A stretch of DNA of 64,000 bases from Autumnicola sp041679265 (GCF_041679265.1 NZ_JBGFSM010000008.1:193182-257181), one strand, 5' to 3'; positions 37,195-46,727 are shown, counted from the first letter of the stretch. Notes: a model not told the origin generated them from the sequence alone. Made by a program: numbers and translations.

Positions 37195-37701
37195 ATGGAA
37201 TTATCAAAACATCCTGAAAAGACTTCCGTAGAACTTAATATTAACGGAAGAGACATAACATTGCAAATTTCTCCGTGGACCACGCTGCTTGATGCGCTTC
37301 GTGAACACCTGCAGTTAACCGGCACTAAAAAAGGTTGTGACCATGGCCAGTGCGGCGCCTGTACTGTTCTTGTAAACGGGAAACATATAAATTCATGCCT
37401 TACACTGGCTGCAATGCAAACTGATAAAGAAATAACTACCATAGAAGGGCTTGCCAACGGTGATAATTTACATCCCGTACAGGAGGCTTTTATTGAACAT
37501 GACGCTTTCCAGTGCGGCTATTGCACCCCCGGCCAGATTTGTTCTACAGTAGGCCTGCTGAATATGAAAAAAGGCAGCAACCCTGAAGAAATACGGGACC
37601 TTATGAGCGGCAATATATGCCGGTGCGGCGCCTATGCCAATATTTATAAAGCGGTGGAAGAAATGCTGGAAAAAGGAACCGAAGGAACATCTTCACTATA
37701 A
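37195..37701 (+). CDS. PaoA/YagT-like 2Fe-2S subunit (copy 1)
   Basis: This is the iron-sulfur subunit of a xanthine dehydrogenase-family molybdenum hydroxylase, with 168 residues. The plant-type cluster ligands are Cys48, Cys53, Cys56 and Cys68 (GCDHGQCGAC...NSC). The second cluster uses Cys107, Cys110, Cys142 and Cys144 (QCGYC...NICRC). Its layout matches E. coli PaoA, but it has no Tat signal peptide, so this enzyme is predicted to stay in the cytosol. The FAD subunit starts 10 bases later. Confidence 0.93.
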   Translation: MELSKHPEKTSVELNINGRDITLQISPWTTLLDALREHLQLTGTKKGCDHGQCGACTVLVNGKHINSCLTLAAMQTDKEITTIEGLANGDNLHPVQEAFIEHDAFQCGYCTPGQICSTVGLLNMKKGSNPEEIRDLMSGNICRCGAYANIYKAVEEMLEKGTEGTSSL

Positions 37702-37711
37702 AATTTTAAAT

Positions 37712-38698
37712 ATGAACAATATTTCTTTTAGTCGGGCAGAAAACATAGAATCAGCAGTTGACAAGGCATTTAACCAGGAGCAGAAGGTAAATTTTATAGG
37801 TGGAGGGACAAACCTTTTGGACCTTATGAAGTACCGGGTGGAAAACCCAGATCATCTTATAGATATTAACCGTCTGGATCTTTCCAAAATTGAAGCTACG
37901 GCAGATGGAGGATTGCTTTTGGGCGCTACGGCTACCAATGCAGATACCGCTTATCATGAGGAGGTTACAAAAAGATATCCTTTGTTATCTAAAGCCATGC
38001 TCTCTGCGGCTTCAGCGCAACTGCGCAACATGGCCACAAATGGCGGCAATCTTTTGCAGCGAACCCGCTGCTATTATTTTTATGATACTTCCACTCCCTG
38101 TAATAAACGCGAACCCGGGAGCGGTTGTGCTGCTTTAGAAGGTTTTAACCGTATCCATGCCATTTTAGGGGAAAGCGAGCATTGTATTGCCACCCATCCT
38201 TCAGATATGGCGGTGGCACTGGCCGCCCTGGATGCAACGATTAAAGTGGCCGGCAGGGAAGAGGACCGTAAAATTCCAATTCTTGAATTTCATCGCTTAC
38301 CGGGTGATACCCCGCAAATTGAAACAAATCTTAAAAAAGGAGAATTGATAACGGGAATAGAGCTGCCGCAAAAGGGTTTTGCTGAAAATTATGCCTATTT
38401 AAAAGTCCGCGACAGGCCTTCTTATGCGTTTGCGCTGGTTTCTGTAGCTGCCGCAGTAGAACTGGAAGGAGACAATATAAAAGATATTCGTGTTGCTCTG
38501 GGAGGAGTGGCCCATAAACCCTGGAGAAAGCCGGAGGTGGAGAAAAATTTCTACGGAAAACCAGCCAGCCCCAGGAATTTTGAATCTCTTGCGGAAGAAC
38601 TCATGGAAGGCGCTACCGGCCATGGAGATAATGATTTTAAGATAGAACTGGCTAAAAAGACCATTGTAAGAGCACTAACCGAAGCAATTGAAAAGTAA
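37712..38698 (+). CDS. PaoB/YagS-like FAD subunit with 4Fe-4S insert (copy 1)
   Basis: This is the FAD-binding subunit of 328 residues. FIGGGTNLLDLMK (29-41) is the FAD loop. The insert RCYYFYDTSTPCNKREPGSGC through HCIATHPSDM supplies Cys120, Cys130, Cys139 and Cys158; this four-Cys insert is the known mark of PaoB-type proteins that carry an extra 4Fe-4S cluster. The C-terminal domain (ALGGVAHKPWR) is typical. I use the ATG at 37712 because the frame before it overlaps the iron-sulfur gene. The Mo subunit begins two bases after its stop codon. Confidence 0.93.
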   Translation: MNNISFSRAENIESAVDKAFNQEQKVNFIGGGTNLLDLMKYRVENPDHLIDINRLDLSKIEATADGGLLLGATATNADTAYHEEVTKRYPLLSKAMLSAASAQLRNMATNGGNLLQRTRCYYFYDTSTPCNKREPGSGCAALEGFNRIHAILGESEHCIATHPSDMAVALAALDATIKVAGREEDRKIPILEFHRLPGDTPQIETNLKKGELITGIELPQKGFAENYAYLKVRDRPSYAFALVSVAAAVELEGDNIKDIRVALGGVAHKPWRKPEVEKNFYGKPASPRNFESLAEELMEGATGHGDNDFKIELAKKTIVRALTEAIEK

Positions 38699-38699
38699 A

Positions 38700-40916
38700 A
38701 TGATAGCAGATACAAACTATATTGGAAAATCTACCAGAAGGGTTGATGGCATAAAAAAAGTAACCGGGCAGGCACCGTATATTGCCGAATTTAATCCGGC
38801 AGACCTGGTGCATGGGTATGTGATTAACAGCACGATACCAAAAGGCAAAATAACTGCTGTAAAAAAAGAGAAAGCCCTTCAGGTTCCAGGAGTGCGGGAA
38901 ATATTTACTCATGAGAATGTCCCAGTAGAAGTTAAAATAAACTCCGATTATTCAGATCCGCTAGCCCCCCCGGGAAGCCCGTTCCGGCCTTTATATAACG
39001 AAGATATTCTTTATAATGGCCAGCCGATTGCGCTGGTGGTGGCCGATACTTTTGAAACCGCGGCTTTTGCTGCCGGGCTTGTAGAAATTGAATATGACAA
39101 TGAAGAAGTTTGCGAAGTTGATATTCGCCAGAATCTTGATAACGCCACCCATGAAGATGTCCCGGAACCTCCGGAGCCCCGGGGAAACGCTGCAGATGCT
39201 TATGATTCTTCAACCGTAAAGATTGAAGCTGAATATTATCAGCCGCGGGAATACCATAATCCCATGGAACCTTTTGCCTCGGTTGCATCATGGAACGAGG
39301 AGGAGGGAAGCTTCACTGTTTATGATAAAATTCAGGGGGTAGGCAGTAGCCAGAAGTATATTTCAGGAGTATTTAATCTTGATAAAGAAAAGGTAAGGGT
39401 AATTTCTCCTTTTATTGGTGGGGCTTTTGGTTCCGGTTTAAGGCCGCAGTACCAGCTGTTTTTTGCTGCCATGGCTTCCAAAGCGCTCAAACTTCCGGTA
39501 AAAGTGGTAATGACGAGAACGCAGATGTTCAGTTTTGGTCACAGGCCTGCCTGCCTGCAACGGCTAAAACTTTCCGCAGATAAAAATGGAAAACTAACCT
39601 CTATAAGGCATACGGCATTTGCAGAAACCTCCAGGTTCGAGAAATTTAATGAAACTGTGGTAGACTGGTCCGGACTCATGTACCAGTGTGAAAATGTAGA
39701 GCTGGATTATCAATTAGTACCGGTAGATGTTTATACCCCGCTGGATATGCGTGCTCCGGGTGGAAGTACAGGAATGTATGCGCTGGAATGTGCCATGGAT
39801 GAACTGGCGATTGAAGCCGGTATAGATCCGCTGGAGTTGCGGATTATTAACTATGCGGAAAAAGATCAGAATGAAGATAAGCCTTTTTCCAGCAAGGAGC
39901 TAAAAGCCTGTTATCAAAGAGCAGCGGAAAAATTTGGCTGGCATAAAAGAAAAGCAGAGCCGGGAAGTAATCAGCAGGGAAATCAGATGGTTGGCTATGG
40001 AATGGCTTCGGGAGTATGGGAAGCCATGCAAAAGGCATCTTCAGCAAAAGCAATCCTTACTGCCGAAGGAAAGCTTACGGTAAGTTCGGGTACAGCCGAT
40101 ATTGGTACAGGAACTTATACCATTATGTCCCAGATTGCCGCAGAAATGCTGGGTATTTCTATGGAAAATGTCGAATTTAAGCTTGGAGATTCAACTCTTC
40201 CTGATGCGCCTATAGAAGGAGGCTCCTGGACGGCTTCTTCGGTAGGATCTGCAGTAAAAATGGTATGTACGGCCCTGCAGCAAAAAATATTTGAACTTGC
40301 TGTACAAACGCATCCGCAGCTCTTTGAAAGCAAGCTTTTTGAAGATGCCACATTCGGAAATGGTGAAATAAGCCTGGGGAATGGTAAGGCAATATCTTAC
40401 GCTGAAGTTATTAAAGCTGCAGCAAAAAAATCTCTTGAAGTACAGGTAAATTCGCAGCCGGAAGACAGCCGTAGCAATTATTCCTGTTATACGCATTCCT
40501 GTGTAATGGTAGAGGTGCATGTAGATAAAGATACCGGGATGATTAGTGTTCCCCGGGTGGTTAATGCCATTGCGGGAGGGAGAATTATAAATCCTAAAAC
40601 GGCAGAAAGCCAGATCATTGGTGGCGTTACCTGGGGGATTGGCATGGCGCTGGAAGAAGAAGGAATGATGGACAGCCGCAACGGCCGGATTATGAACGCC
40701 AATTTAGCCGAATATCACGTTGCCGTGCAGGCCGATGTAAAAGAAATAGACGTGATTTTTGTGGAAGAACAGGATGATATTGTAAATCCGTTAGGTGCTA
40801 AAGGCTTAGGTGAAATAGGTATTGTTGGAGTAGCTTCTGCAATTTCCAATGCAGTTTATAACGCCACCGGAAAACGGGTAAGGGAACTGCCTATCACTCT
40901 GGATAAGGTGCTTTAA
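38700..40916 (+). CDS. PaoC/YagR-like molybdenum subunit (copy 1)
   Basis: This is the large Mo-cofactor subunit of 738 residues, in the aldehyde oxidase/xanthine dehydrogenase family. It has the N-terminal hammerhead domain (RVDGIKKVTGQAPYIAEF), IGGAFGSGLRPQYQ at the cofactor site, FGHRPACLQ, DMRAPGGST, and the catalytic Glu in AKGLGEIG close to the C-terminus. In E. coli this family uses the cytosine-dinucleotide form of the cofactor and oxidises aromatic aldehydes. The ATG at 38700 follows the FAD gene's stop by one base. Substrate not predictable. Confidence 0.93.
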   Translation: MIADTNYIGKSTRRVDGIKKVTGQAPYIAEFNPADLVHGYVINSTIPKGKITAVKKEKALQVPGVREIFTHENVPVEVKINSDYSDPLAPPGSPFRPLYNEDILYNGQPIALVVADTFETAAFAAGLVEIEYDNEEVCEVDIRQNLDNATHEDVPEPPEPRGNAADAYDSSTVKIEAEYYQPREYHNPMEPFASVASWNEEEGSFTVYDKIQGVGSSQKYISGVFNLDKEKVRVISPFIGGAFGSGLRPQYQLFFAAMASKALKLPVKVVMTRTQMFSFGHRPACLQRLKLSADKNGKLTSIRHTAFAETSRFEKFNETVVDWSGLMYQCENVELDYQLVPVDVYTPLDMRAPGGSTGMYALECAMDELAIEAGIDPLELRIINYAEKDQNEDKPFSSKELKACYQRAAEKFGWHKRKAEPGSNQQGNQMVGYGMASGVWEAMQKASSAKAILTAEGKLTVSSGTADIGTGTYTIMSQIAAEMLGISMENVEFKLGDSTLPDAPIEGGSWTASSVGSAVKMVCTALQQKIFELAVQTHPQLFESKLFEDATFGNGEISLGNGKAISYAEVIKAAAKKSLEVQVNSQPEDSRSNYSCYTHSCVMVEVHVDKDTGMISVPRVVNAIAGGRIINPKTAESQIIGGVTWGIGMALEEEGMMDSRNGRIMNANLAEYHVAVQADVKEIDVIFVEEQDDIVNPLGAKGLGEIGIVGVASAISNAVYNATGKRVRELPITLDKVL

Positions 40917-40958
40917 AATTAATGAGATGTAGAAGTTTAAGAATGGATTGTCCTAATC

Positions 40959-40992
40959 CCTGCAAGTTTTAAAAAACCTTGCAGGTTTTTTA
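40959..40992 (+). terminator. terminator of the first molybdenum hydroxylase operon
   Basis: CCTGCAAG and CTTGCAGG form an 8-base stem, followed by a T run, about 40 bases after the Mo-subunit stop. Confidence 0.8.
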
Positions 40993-41107
40993 CGTGAAAT
41001 TTTTGATGGCAAAATACAGCCGATTTAAAAGAAAATAAAGATCATCTTTTTTTACCTGCACTTGTTTTTGATGTTAGTAGATTTCAGAATTAAAAAGACC
41101 ATTTCTA

Positions 41108-41914
41108 TTGAAAAAGCTCGTATTCCTGTTTCTAACGATATCAAACTTTGCATTTGGCCAAAAGAAAGATCTTGTTGGCAACTGGATTTCCAATAAAAAT
41201 GAAATGATTGCCATATCAGCAAGTGATGAGGTCCAAAAACAGACCATTACAAATGCGGCATTAAGAAACGAAGAATTTTATCTTGAGATCTTAGATGACA
41301 CTTTGAGTTTTCAAGATAAATATTATTCTTCCAGTGAGAATTATGAAAAACTGCATATAATTCCCTACAACCTTAAAATATTGCAGCTTACAGATTCAAT
41401 ATTATTGGTAGCACCAGTTTCCAAAGCTTCAGTAAAGTTTTTTAATACTGATAAGCCAATAAAGTTTGTAAATCAAAATTTTATAAGAAATGACGATTTT
41501 AATTTTGAAAGACTAATCTTTACAGCTTCTTCATGCTTTGGATCTTGCCCCGTGATTAAACTTAAAATAAAGGCCAATAAAGAAATAGAGCTGAAAACAC
41601 AGGATTATAAAGATGGAATGGGAATGCAGATTGATGAAGACAAATCTGGAAACTACTATGGCAAATTGAATGACAGGGTCTTCTCAGAATTAATTGACCT
41701 AATTATAAAATCAAAAATTGAAACTTTAAATATTTCGAATGAAATTTTATGTTGTGACGGAGCCGTGAAAACTATTGAGCTGTATCACAACGGAAAGAAA
41801 AATTATGTTCAAACAATGTTTGAACCAAGAATGTTAAGGGAATTAATTTCATTTCTGTATACTTTAAGGGAGAAGACAGAATTATTTAAAACGGATCAAA
41901 AATTTGATTTTTAA
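41108..41914 (+). CDS. secreted protein with DUF6438-like domain
   Basis: This 268-residue protein begins at a TTG, supported by a clear signal peptide right at that codon (KKLVFLFLTISNFAFGQ) and by no nearby ATG. The C-terminal half, ASSCFGSCPVIKLKI then YYGKLNDRVFSELIDLI and CCDGAVKTIELYHNGK, resembles the DUF6438 domain found in Bacteroidetes. CFGSCP and the later CC may form disulfides in the periplasm. Function unknown. It lies between the two halves of the molybdenum island and has lower GC than its neighbours, so it may be a later arrival. Confidence 0.75.
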   Translation: MKKLVFLFLTISNFAFGQKKDLVGNWISNKNEMIAISASDEVQKQTITNAALRNEEFYLEILDDTLSFQDKYYSSSENYEKLHIIPYNLKILQLTDSILLVAPVSKASVKFFNTDKPIKFVNQNFIRNDDFNFERLIFTASSCFGSCPVIKLKIKANKEIELKTQDYKDGMGMQIDEDKSGNYYGKLNDRVFSELIDLIIKSKIETLNISNEILCCDGAVKTIELYHNGKKNYVQTMFEPRMLRELISFLYTLREKTELFKTDQKFDF

Positions 41915-42042
41915 AGATAAAATACGGATGCCTGTGAAGTGCAAATTTTAACTATTAAATTTTCTAAATACAACACATTGAAAGTATAATTATGAGGTAG
42001 CTTTAAATTTTCGTGAGGTTACCATTTTTTTTAATTTTCATT

Positions 42043-43227
42043 TTAAAAAGAAATATAGGTTACAGCTTTTCCTTTTGAAACCACTTCTTTTGGCGGGACA
42101 ATTATTATCCCGTCTGCCAGGGTAAGGCTAACCATGTCACCGGAACCGTTGCCACCAATGAGGCTGGCTGTAAGTTTCCCTTCTTCTGGAGTAATAGTGA
42201 CCAGTAAAAACCTGGTAAGATCTCCTTTATTTTCAAATTCGTTTTTAAGAAGGACCTTATGTTCTCTAATTTTTTCCTTCAGGCATTTTTGTAACCATGG
42301 CTTAAAATAAACATGAAAGTTTACAAAAGTGGACACAGGATTTCCCGGAAAGGAAAAAACACCTGTGTTTATTTTAGTTTGCACTCCAAACCAAAGTGGT
42401 TTTCCCGGCTGCTGGGCCACCCTGTGAAAGATCTTTTCCACTTTAAGTTCTTCCATAATTTCAGGGAGAAAGTCAAATTTTCCTCTGGAAACTCCTCCGC
42501 TTAAGAGCAGGACATCATTTTCTTCTAAAGCAGTTTTTAATTTCTTTCTTATTTCTTCCTTCTCATCTTTTAAATGTAGAAATTCCGGAAAGATATTTTC
42601 CGAGGAAAGGGCGCCGTAAAGGCTCATCCCGTTGGAGTTCCTTATTTGATGGGGCAAAGGCTGTTCCTCGATACTTACCAGTTCATCCCCGGTGGAAATT
42701 AGGCATATTTTCGGCAATTTTTTCACCAGAACGCGTGCTTTTCCCACAGCGGCCAAGACGCCCATTTCTTTGCCGGTAATTCTTCTATTTTTCTTGAGAA
42801 TGGTCTCGCCGGCACAAATATCACCTCCTTTGGAATGAATATTCTGGCCCTTTTCAGGCGGCACTTCAATATGCATTTTTCCATCCTTAAGCTGCGTATG
42901 CTCATACATAATGATGGTGTCTGTTCCTTCAGGTAAAACTGCCCCAGTCATTACCTCTATACAATTCTTGTAATTTTCAAGTTTTCCCCCAAGGGAACCC
43001 GCAGGGCAAAGGCTTTCTATTTCAAAAGTCATTATTCCTTCGTTCAGCGCTTTGGAGTTAACAGCATACCCATCTTTGGTAACACGGTCAAAAGGCGGAA
43101 AATCCCGGTCGGCTTTAATATCTTCAGCTAAAATTCTTCCGGGAGCTTCAAGAATTGGGATTATTTCATTCCCAAAATCTTTTACGGTTTCCATTACTTT
43201 TTGAAAAGCTTCCTTTTGATTGATCAT
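42043..43227 (-). CDS. moeA: molybdopterin molybdenumtransferase MoeA
   Basis: MoeA inserts molybdate into adenylylated molybdopterin, in the cytosol, with 394 residues. Seen features are PPFDRVTKDGYAV, TGAVLPEGTDTI, KGGDI, ICLISTGDEL, RNSNGMSL, the catalytic core SGGVSRGKFDF and QQPGKPLWFG, and FPGNPVSTFVNF. It is the last gene of the minus-strand molybdate uptake operon, separated from modC by a toxin-antitoxin pair. No moaABCDE or mogA is present in this window. Confidence 0.95.
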   Translation of the reverse strand: MINQKEAFQKVMETVKDFGNEIIPILEAPGRILAEDIKADRDFPPFDRVTKDGYAVNSKALNEGIMTFEIESLCPAGSLGGKLENYKNCIEVMTGAVLPEGTDTIIMYEHTQLKDGKMHIEVPPEKGQNIHSKGGDICAGETILKKNRRITGKEMGVLAAVGKARVLVKKLPKICLISTGDELVSIEEQPLPHQIRNSNGMSLYGALSSENIFPEFLHLKDEKEEIRKKLKTALEENDVLLLSGGVSRGKFDFLPEIMEELKVEKIFHRVAQQPGKPLWFGVQTKINTGVFSFPGNPVSTFVNFHVYFKPWLQKCLKEKIREHKVLLKNEFENKGDLTRFLLVTITPEEGKLTASLIGGNGSGDMVSLTLADGIIIVPPKEVVSKGKAVTYISF

Positions 43228-43263
43228 ATTACATTATTTGGAATGGGCAAATTACGGATAAAC

Positions 43264-43722
43264 CTAAAGTTCATTATTTAATTTCAGAATCTCATCTACA
43301 ATATGGGCTGAGATGTGAAAATTAGTTTTAAATATTTCTTCGATTACCGGTTTAACCCGGTCGATTTTTTGAAGCTGTTTTGCCTTATAGATAATACCTA
43401 ATGCGCCGGTTATTTTTAAATTTAATTGCCTGGCCAGTTTTCTTGCTTTTAAATCATCCATTAATAAAAGGACATCGCTGCTTTCTTTTGCCAGGGCTAT
43501 TGCGCTGGCTTCACCAGGATCTATTTGGGTTAGAAGAATTTCCAGATTTTTCTTATCTGTAACTTCTTGAATAAGTATCCATTCTGGTAGGGGTTCTTTA
43601 AATTCTTCGGCAATTTGAGGCGTGGTGGTAAGTTTGCCATAAATAGAATTTAATAATTCTAAACGGCCGATTTTGGAAAAAACAATAAGTGTACTGGTAT
43701 CAGGGATTACAATTCTATGCAT
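43264..43722 (-). CDS. PIN-domain toxin (DUF3368/VapC-like)
   Basis: This PIN-fold ribonuclease-like protein has 152 residues. The acidic residues of the fold are seen in VIPDTSTLIVFSKIG near the start, DPGEASAIALA, and LMDDLKARKLA. Such proteins act as toxins by cutting RNA. Its first codons overlap the end of the UPF0175 gene by eight bases, giving a classical coupled antitoxin-toxin pair. Confidence 0.85.
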   Translation of the reverse strand: MHRIVIPDTSTLIVFSKIGRLELLNSIYGKLTTTPQIAEEFKEPLPEWILIQEVTDKKNLEILLTQIDPGEASAIALAKESSDVLLLMDDLKARKLARQLNLKITGALGIIYKAKQLQKIDRVKPVIEEIFKTNFHISAHIVDEILKLNNEL

Positions 43723-43942
43723 TAGAAATGTCAGAATGTAAATCTTCTATAGCCCTGCTGAAAAGAGAGATTTTATATTTATTCAGGAGTTCAATAAAAG
43801 TAGGTTTAGAAACTCCTACCATTGTAGCCGCTTCTCCAAGGCTAAGTTTTGAATCTTCATAAAGTTTTGAGGCCAGGATCATTAAGAATTCATATTCTTC
43901 TAAATCCAGATGGTCCGGTACCTGAAGTTTTACCGTTTTCAT
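43715..43942 (-). CDS. UPF0175-family antitoxin
   Basis: This 75-residue protein has a short beta start (KTVKLQVPDHL) and a helix-turn-helix (LSLGEAATMVGVSKPTFIELLN). It matches UPF0175 family members that pair with DUF3368 PIN toxins and repress their own operon. I take the ATG at 43942; upstream codons in frame lack family similarity. It lies about 60 bases after modC on the same strand. Confidence 0.85.
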   Translation of the reverse strand: MKTVKLQVPDHLDLEEYEFLMILASKLYEDSKLSLGEAATMVGVSKPTFIELLNKYKISLFSRAIEDLHSDISNA

Positions 43943-44003
43943 ACCGCAGCTATTTTCGTAAATATACAAAAAGTTCACCATACAACAGAGAATTCTACAT
44001 GCA

Positions 44004-44882
44004 TCAGATTTTCTGCACCACGGGGTTAAATGCCTTTGAGGCCACTAATACCTGGTCGCCTGCCTTAATAGTTTTTACTTCCTCTTCCATACAAATCACT
44101 TTTATCACATTTCTGCCTATCAGGATGCTCAAAATGGTAACCACACCTTCGGGTTTTACTTCCAGAACTTCACCGGTAAACTGGAATTTCCCGCTGAGTT
44201 TGTTTTTTGTAAAAATAGCCGTAGGTTTATCTTCTTTGGTAATCGTACCATTTTCAAGAACCAACACATGATCTGCCATTTTAATAATCTCTCCCGGCTC
44301 ATGGCTAACGAGCACGGTAGTAAGGTTAAATTTTTTGTGGACTCTTAGAATGTAATCCTGCAGTTTCCCACGAATGCTATGGTCCAGGGCAGAAAGCGGT
44401 TCGTCCAAAAGAAGAATCCCAGGTTTTCTTACCAGCGCCCTTGCCAGCGCCACCCGTTGCTGCTGTCCCCCGGAAAGGGTAGAAGGCTTCCTGTTTCTTA
44501 AGGCATTAAGTTGGGTTATGGAAATGAGTTCTTCCAGGTGGGATTTGTTATTTTTACTGCCCGATGCAAATTTCAGGTTTTCTTCCACCGTCATATTGGG
44601 AAACAACGCGTAGTCCTGAAAAACCATTCCTGTATTCCGCTTTTGCGGTTCCAGTTCAAATTTACGAGGAGTATCCAGCCATACCTTTTCATCAACTTTC
44701 ATGTTTCCTTTATCAGGGGAAATTAATCCTGCCATCATTCGTAACAAAGTTGTTTTTCCCGCCCCGGATTCGCCGTATATAACGGTAAAAGAGCCTTTCT
44801 TTAGACTGAATTTCACGTCCAGCAGCATTTCTCCTGATGCACCCTTTAGTTTTTTCTGAAATTTACACAAAATCATCTCCAA
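44004..44882 (-). CDS. modC: molybdate ABC transporter ATP-binding protein
   Basis: This ATPase of the molybdate importer has 292 residues. The Walker A motif GESGAGKTT is at 37-45, then the Q-loop MVFQDYALFP, the signature LSGGQQQR and the Walker B motif ILLLDEPLSALD. The C-terminal 70 residues form a TOBE/Mop-like domain. Its ATG overlaps the modB stop by 10 bases. The adjacency to modB, modA and moeA supports molybdate rather than another oxyanion. Confidence 0.93.
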   Translation of the reverse strand: MEMILCKFQKKLKGASGEMLLDVKFSLKKGSFTVIYGESGAGKTTLLRMMAGLISPDKGNMKVDEKVWLDTPRKFELEPQKRNTGMVFQDYALFPNMTVEENLKFASGSKNNKSHLEELISITQLNALRNRKPSTLSGGQQQRVALARALVRKPGILLLDEPLSALDHSIRGKLQDYILRVHKKFNLTTVLVSHEPGEIIKMADHVLVLENGTITKEDKPTAIFTKNKLSGKFQFTGEVLEVKPEGVVTILSILIGRNVIKVICMEEEVKTIKAGDQVLVASKAFNPVVQKI

Positions 44883-45538
44883 AATCTTTTTCCGTTATTG
44901 ATGAGGTACACAAGCAGTAAAATTGCAAAACAAAGAACAAAAAGAACCAGTGAAAGCCGGTTAGCGGAAGCATAATTTAGCGCTTCTACTTCATCATAAA
45001 TGGCTATGGAAGCCACACGGGTTTCCCCGGGAATATTCCCGCCAATCATTAAAACAACACCAAATTCCCCTATGGTATGGGCAAAAGTAAGCACCATCCC
45101 GGTAAGCAAAGAGGTTTTAATATTGGGTAAAAGTACTTTAGAAAAAGTCGTGAATTTGGATTTACCCAGGCTGTAGGAAGCTTCCCTTAAATTATCAGGC
45201 AGGTTGGAAAATCCAGACTGTATGGGCTGTACCATAAAGGGCAGACTGTAAATTACGGAAGCCACCACCAGCCCGGTAAAAGAAAATGCGAGTTGTATAC
45301 CTAATACCTCATTTAACCAGTTTCCTAAAAAACCGGAATTTCCAAAAGCCAGAAGAAGGTAAAACCCCAGTACGGTAGGCGGTAGAATAAGCGGCATGCT
45401 TATCACCGCTTCGGCCACCGGTTTTATTTTGGTTTTGGTATAAGCCAGCCAGTAAGCTAAAGGAATTCCCAGGATAACCAGAAAAAAGGTGCTTAAAATC
45501 GCAAGTTTTAAGGTAAGAAGTAGCGGGCCCCATTCCAT
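44873..45538 (-). CDS. modB: molybdate ABC transporter permease
   Basis: This inner-membrane permease has 221 residues and about five helices. The EAA loop is visible as LREASYSLGKSKFTTFSKVLLPN, the coupling helix to ModC. MPLILPPTVLGFYLLL and GEFGVVLMIGGNIPGETRV are typical of ModB/CysT-type permeases. The gene overlaps the Mop gene by one base and modC by 10. Confidence 0.94.
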   Translation of the reverse strand: MEWGPLLLTLKLAILSTFFLVILGIPLAYWLAYTKTKIKPVAEAVISMPLILPPTVLGFYLLLAFGNSGFLGNWLNEVLGIQLAFSFTGLVVASVIYSLPFMVQPIQSGFSNLPDNLREASYSLGKSKFTTFSKVLLPNIKTSLLTGMVLTFAHTIGEFGVVLMIGGNIPGETRVASIAIYDEVEALNYASANRLSLVLFVLCFAILLLVYLINNGKRFWR

Positions 45539-45936
45539 TATTCTGAAAGCATTATTTCGTTAGACTTTAGCATTACCAAAACTTCAGCGTTTTCCTTTAA
45601 CTGCATTTCCACCAACTTTTCTGTAGAAACAACAGCTGAAATATTTCCCTGAGGGCTCGCTAATTCAACCTTGCTTAAAAGTTTTTCTTTTGTAATTGCG
45701 GTTACAGTACCTTTTATACTATTTTCTATGCTTATGGAAAGAGCCGGGTTTTTAGACAAAACCACCTCTGTTTCTTTAAAAAGCAGGTTCATCTTTTTTC
45801 CCGTCTTCAGGTAAGAAGCGGTTTCAGGAGTTTCCACTACAATCACTTTTAAATGTATTCCTTTTACTAAAATGTCCAGCATAGATAAACTGCCGCTGCT
45901 TTCAATAGCCGATATTTCGCCTTTTAATTTGTTCAT
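45538..45936 (-). CDS. stand-alone tandem Mop/TOBE molybdate-binding protein
   Basis: This 132-residue cytosolic protein is made of two TOBE/Mop domains. The C-terminal one begins NSIKGTVTAITKEKLLSKVE, a clear Mop pattern. The N-terminal one (KLKGEISAIESSGSLSMLDI) is more divergent. Molbindins of this kind store or buffer molybdate. It sits inside the mod operon between modA (4-base overlap) and modB (1-base overlap), and may serve as an intracellular buffer or a ModE-like sensor without DNA-binding domain. Confidence 0.85.
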   Translation of the reverse strand: MNKLKGEISAIESSGSLSMLDILVKGIHLKVIVVETPETASYLKTGKKMNLLFKETEVVLSKNPALSISIENSIKGTVTAITKEKLLSKVELASPQGNISAVVSTEKLVEMQLKENAEVLVMLKSNEIMLSE

Positions 45937-46727
45937 TTTACGGGTTGGTAACCATAATCCTGAAGAATTTGTTGCGCTTCAGGGGAAAAAAGGAATTTAT
46001 AAAATTCCGCAGCATTTTTAGCTTTTTTTTCATCTTTCTGCGGAAGTAGTACCACTCCCTGTTCAATTGAAGGATAACTTTTTGGGTCCAGCTTAATCCA
46101 CGCACCTTTTCCTTTCATTTTTGGGGATAAAACCACAGATTGTGCGGTAAAACCAATATCAGCAGATTCAGAAAATATAAACTGGTTTACTGAAGAAATA
46201 CTTTCTCCAAATACCAGTTTTGGCTTCACCTCTTTATAAAGGCCTTTGTTTTTTAAAAAAGCAATCGCCGCTGTACCGTATGGAGCTGTTTTGGGATTCG
46301 CCACCGCAATATGTTTAAGCCTCTGGTCCTGCAATATTTCTACTGAAGGGGTTAAACTGTCTTTCAAAGTCCATAGAACGAGGCTTCCAAAAGCATAAAT
46401 TTCAGGTTTTTGCTTTGCGATTCCGGAATTATAAAGATCGTTTGGATACTTCATATTAGCGGCCACAAAAATATTATAAGGTGCGCCTGCTTTTATCTGG
46501 GCCGTTAATTTACCAGAAGAACTCACTATTATTTCACAGGGAACACCTGTTTTTTGCATAAACTCCTGTACCAGGTCTTTCATGGCAAATTGCATATTGG
46601 CCGCGGTGGCAATTCTCAATTCAGCTTTGTTTTCTATGTTACAGCTGAAGAAGAATCCTATGAGAAAGGCTAACATAACTTTTTTTAAAACTATAGCCGG
46701 AAATAACTTCAAAGGAGCAGGTTTCAA
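45933..46727 (-). CDS. modA: molybdate-binding lipoprotein
   Basis: This extracytoplasmic receptor of the molybdate importer has 264 residues. The lipobox GFFFSC anchors Cys29. Then LRIATAANMQFAMKDLV opens the substrate-binding fold, and IIVSSSGKLTAQIKAGAPYNIFVAAN carries the ModA oxyanion pocket (SSSGKL). DIGFTAQSVVLSPK is also typical. It starts the minus-strand mod operon and is transcribed away from the second hydroxylase operon. Confidence 0.94.
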   Translation of the reverse strand: MKPAPLKLFPAIVLKKVMLAFLIGFFFSCNIENKAELRIATAANMQFAMKDLVQEFMQKTGVPCEIIVSSSGKLTAQIKAGAPYNIFVAANMKYPNDLYNSGIAKQKPEIYAFGSLVLWTLKDSLTPSVEILQDQRLKHIAVANPKTAPYGTAAIAFLKNKGLYKEVKPKLVFGESISSVNQFIFSESADIGFTAQSVVLSPKMKGKGAWIKLDPKSYPSIEQGVVLLPQKDEKKAKNAAEFYKFLFSPEAQQILQDYGYQPVK

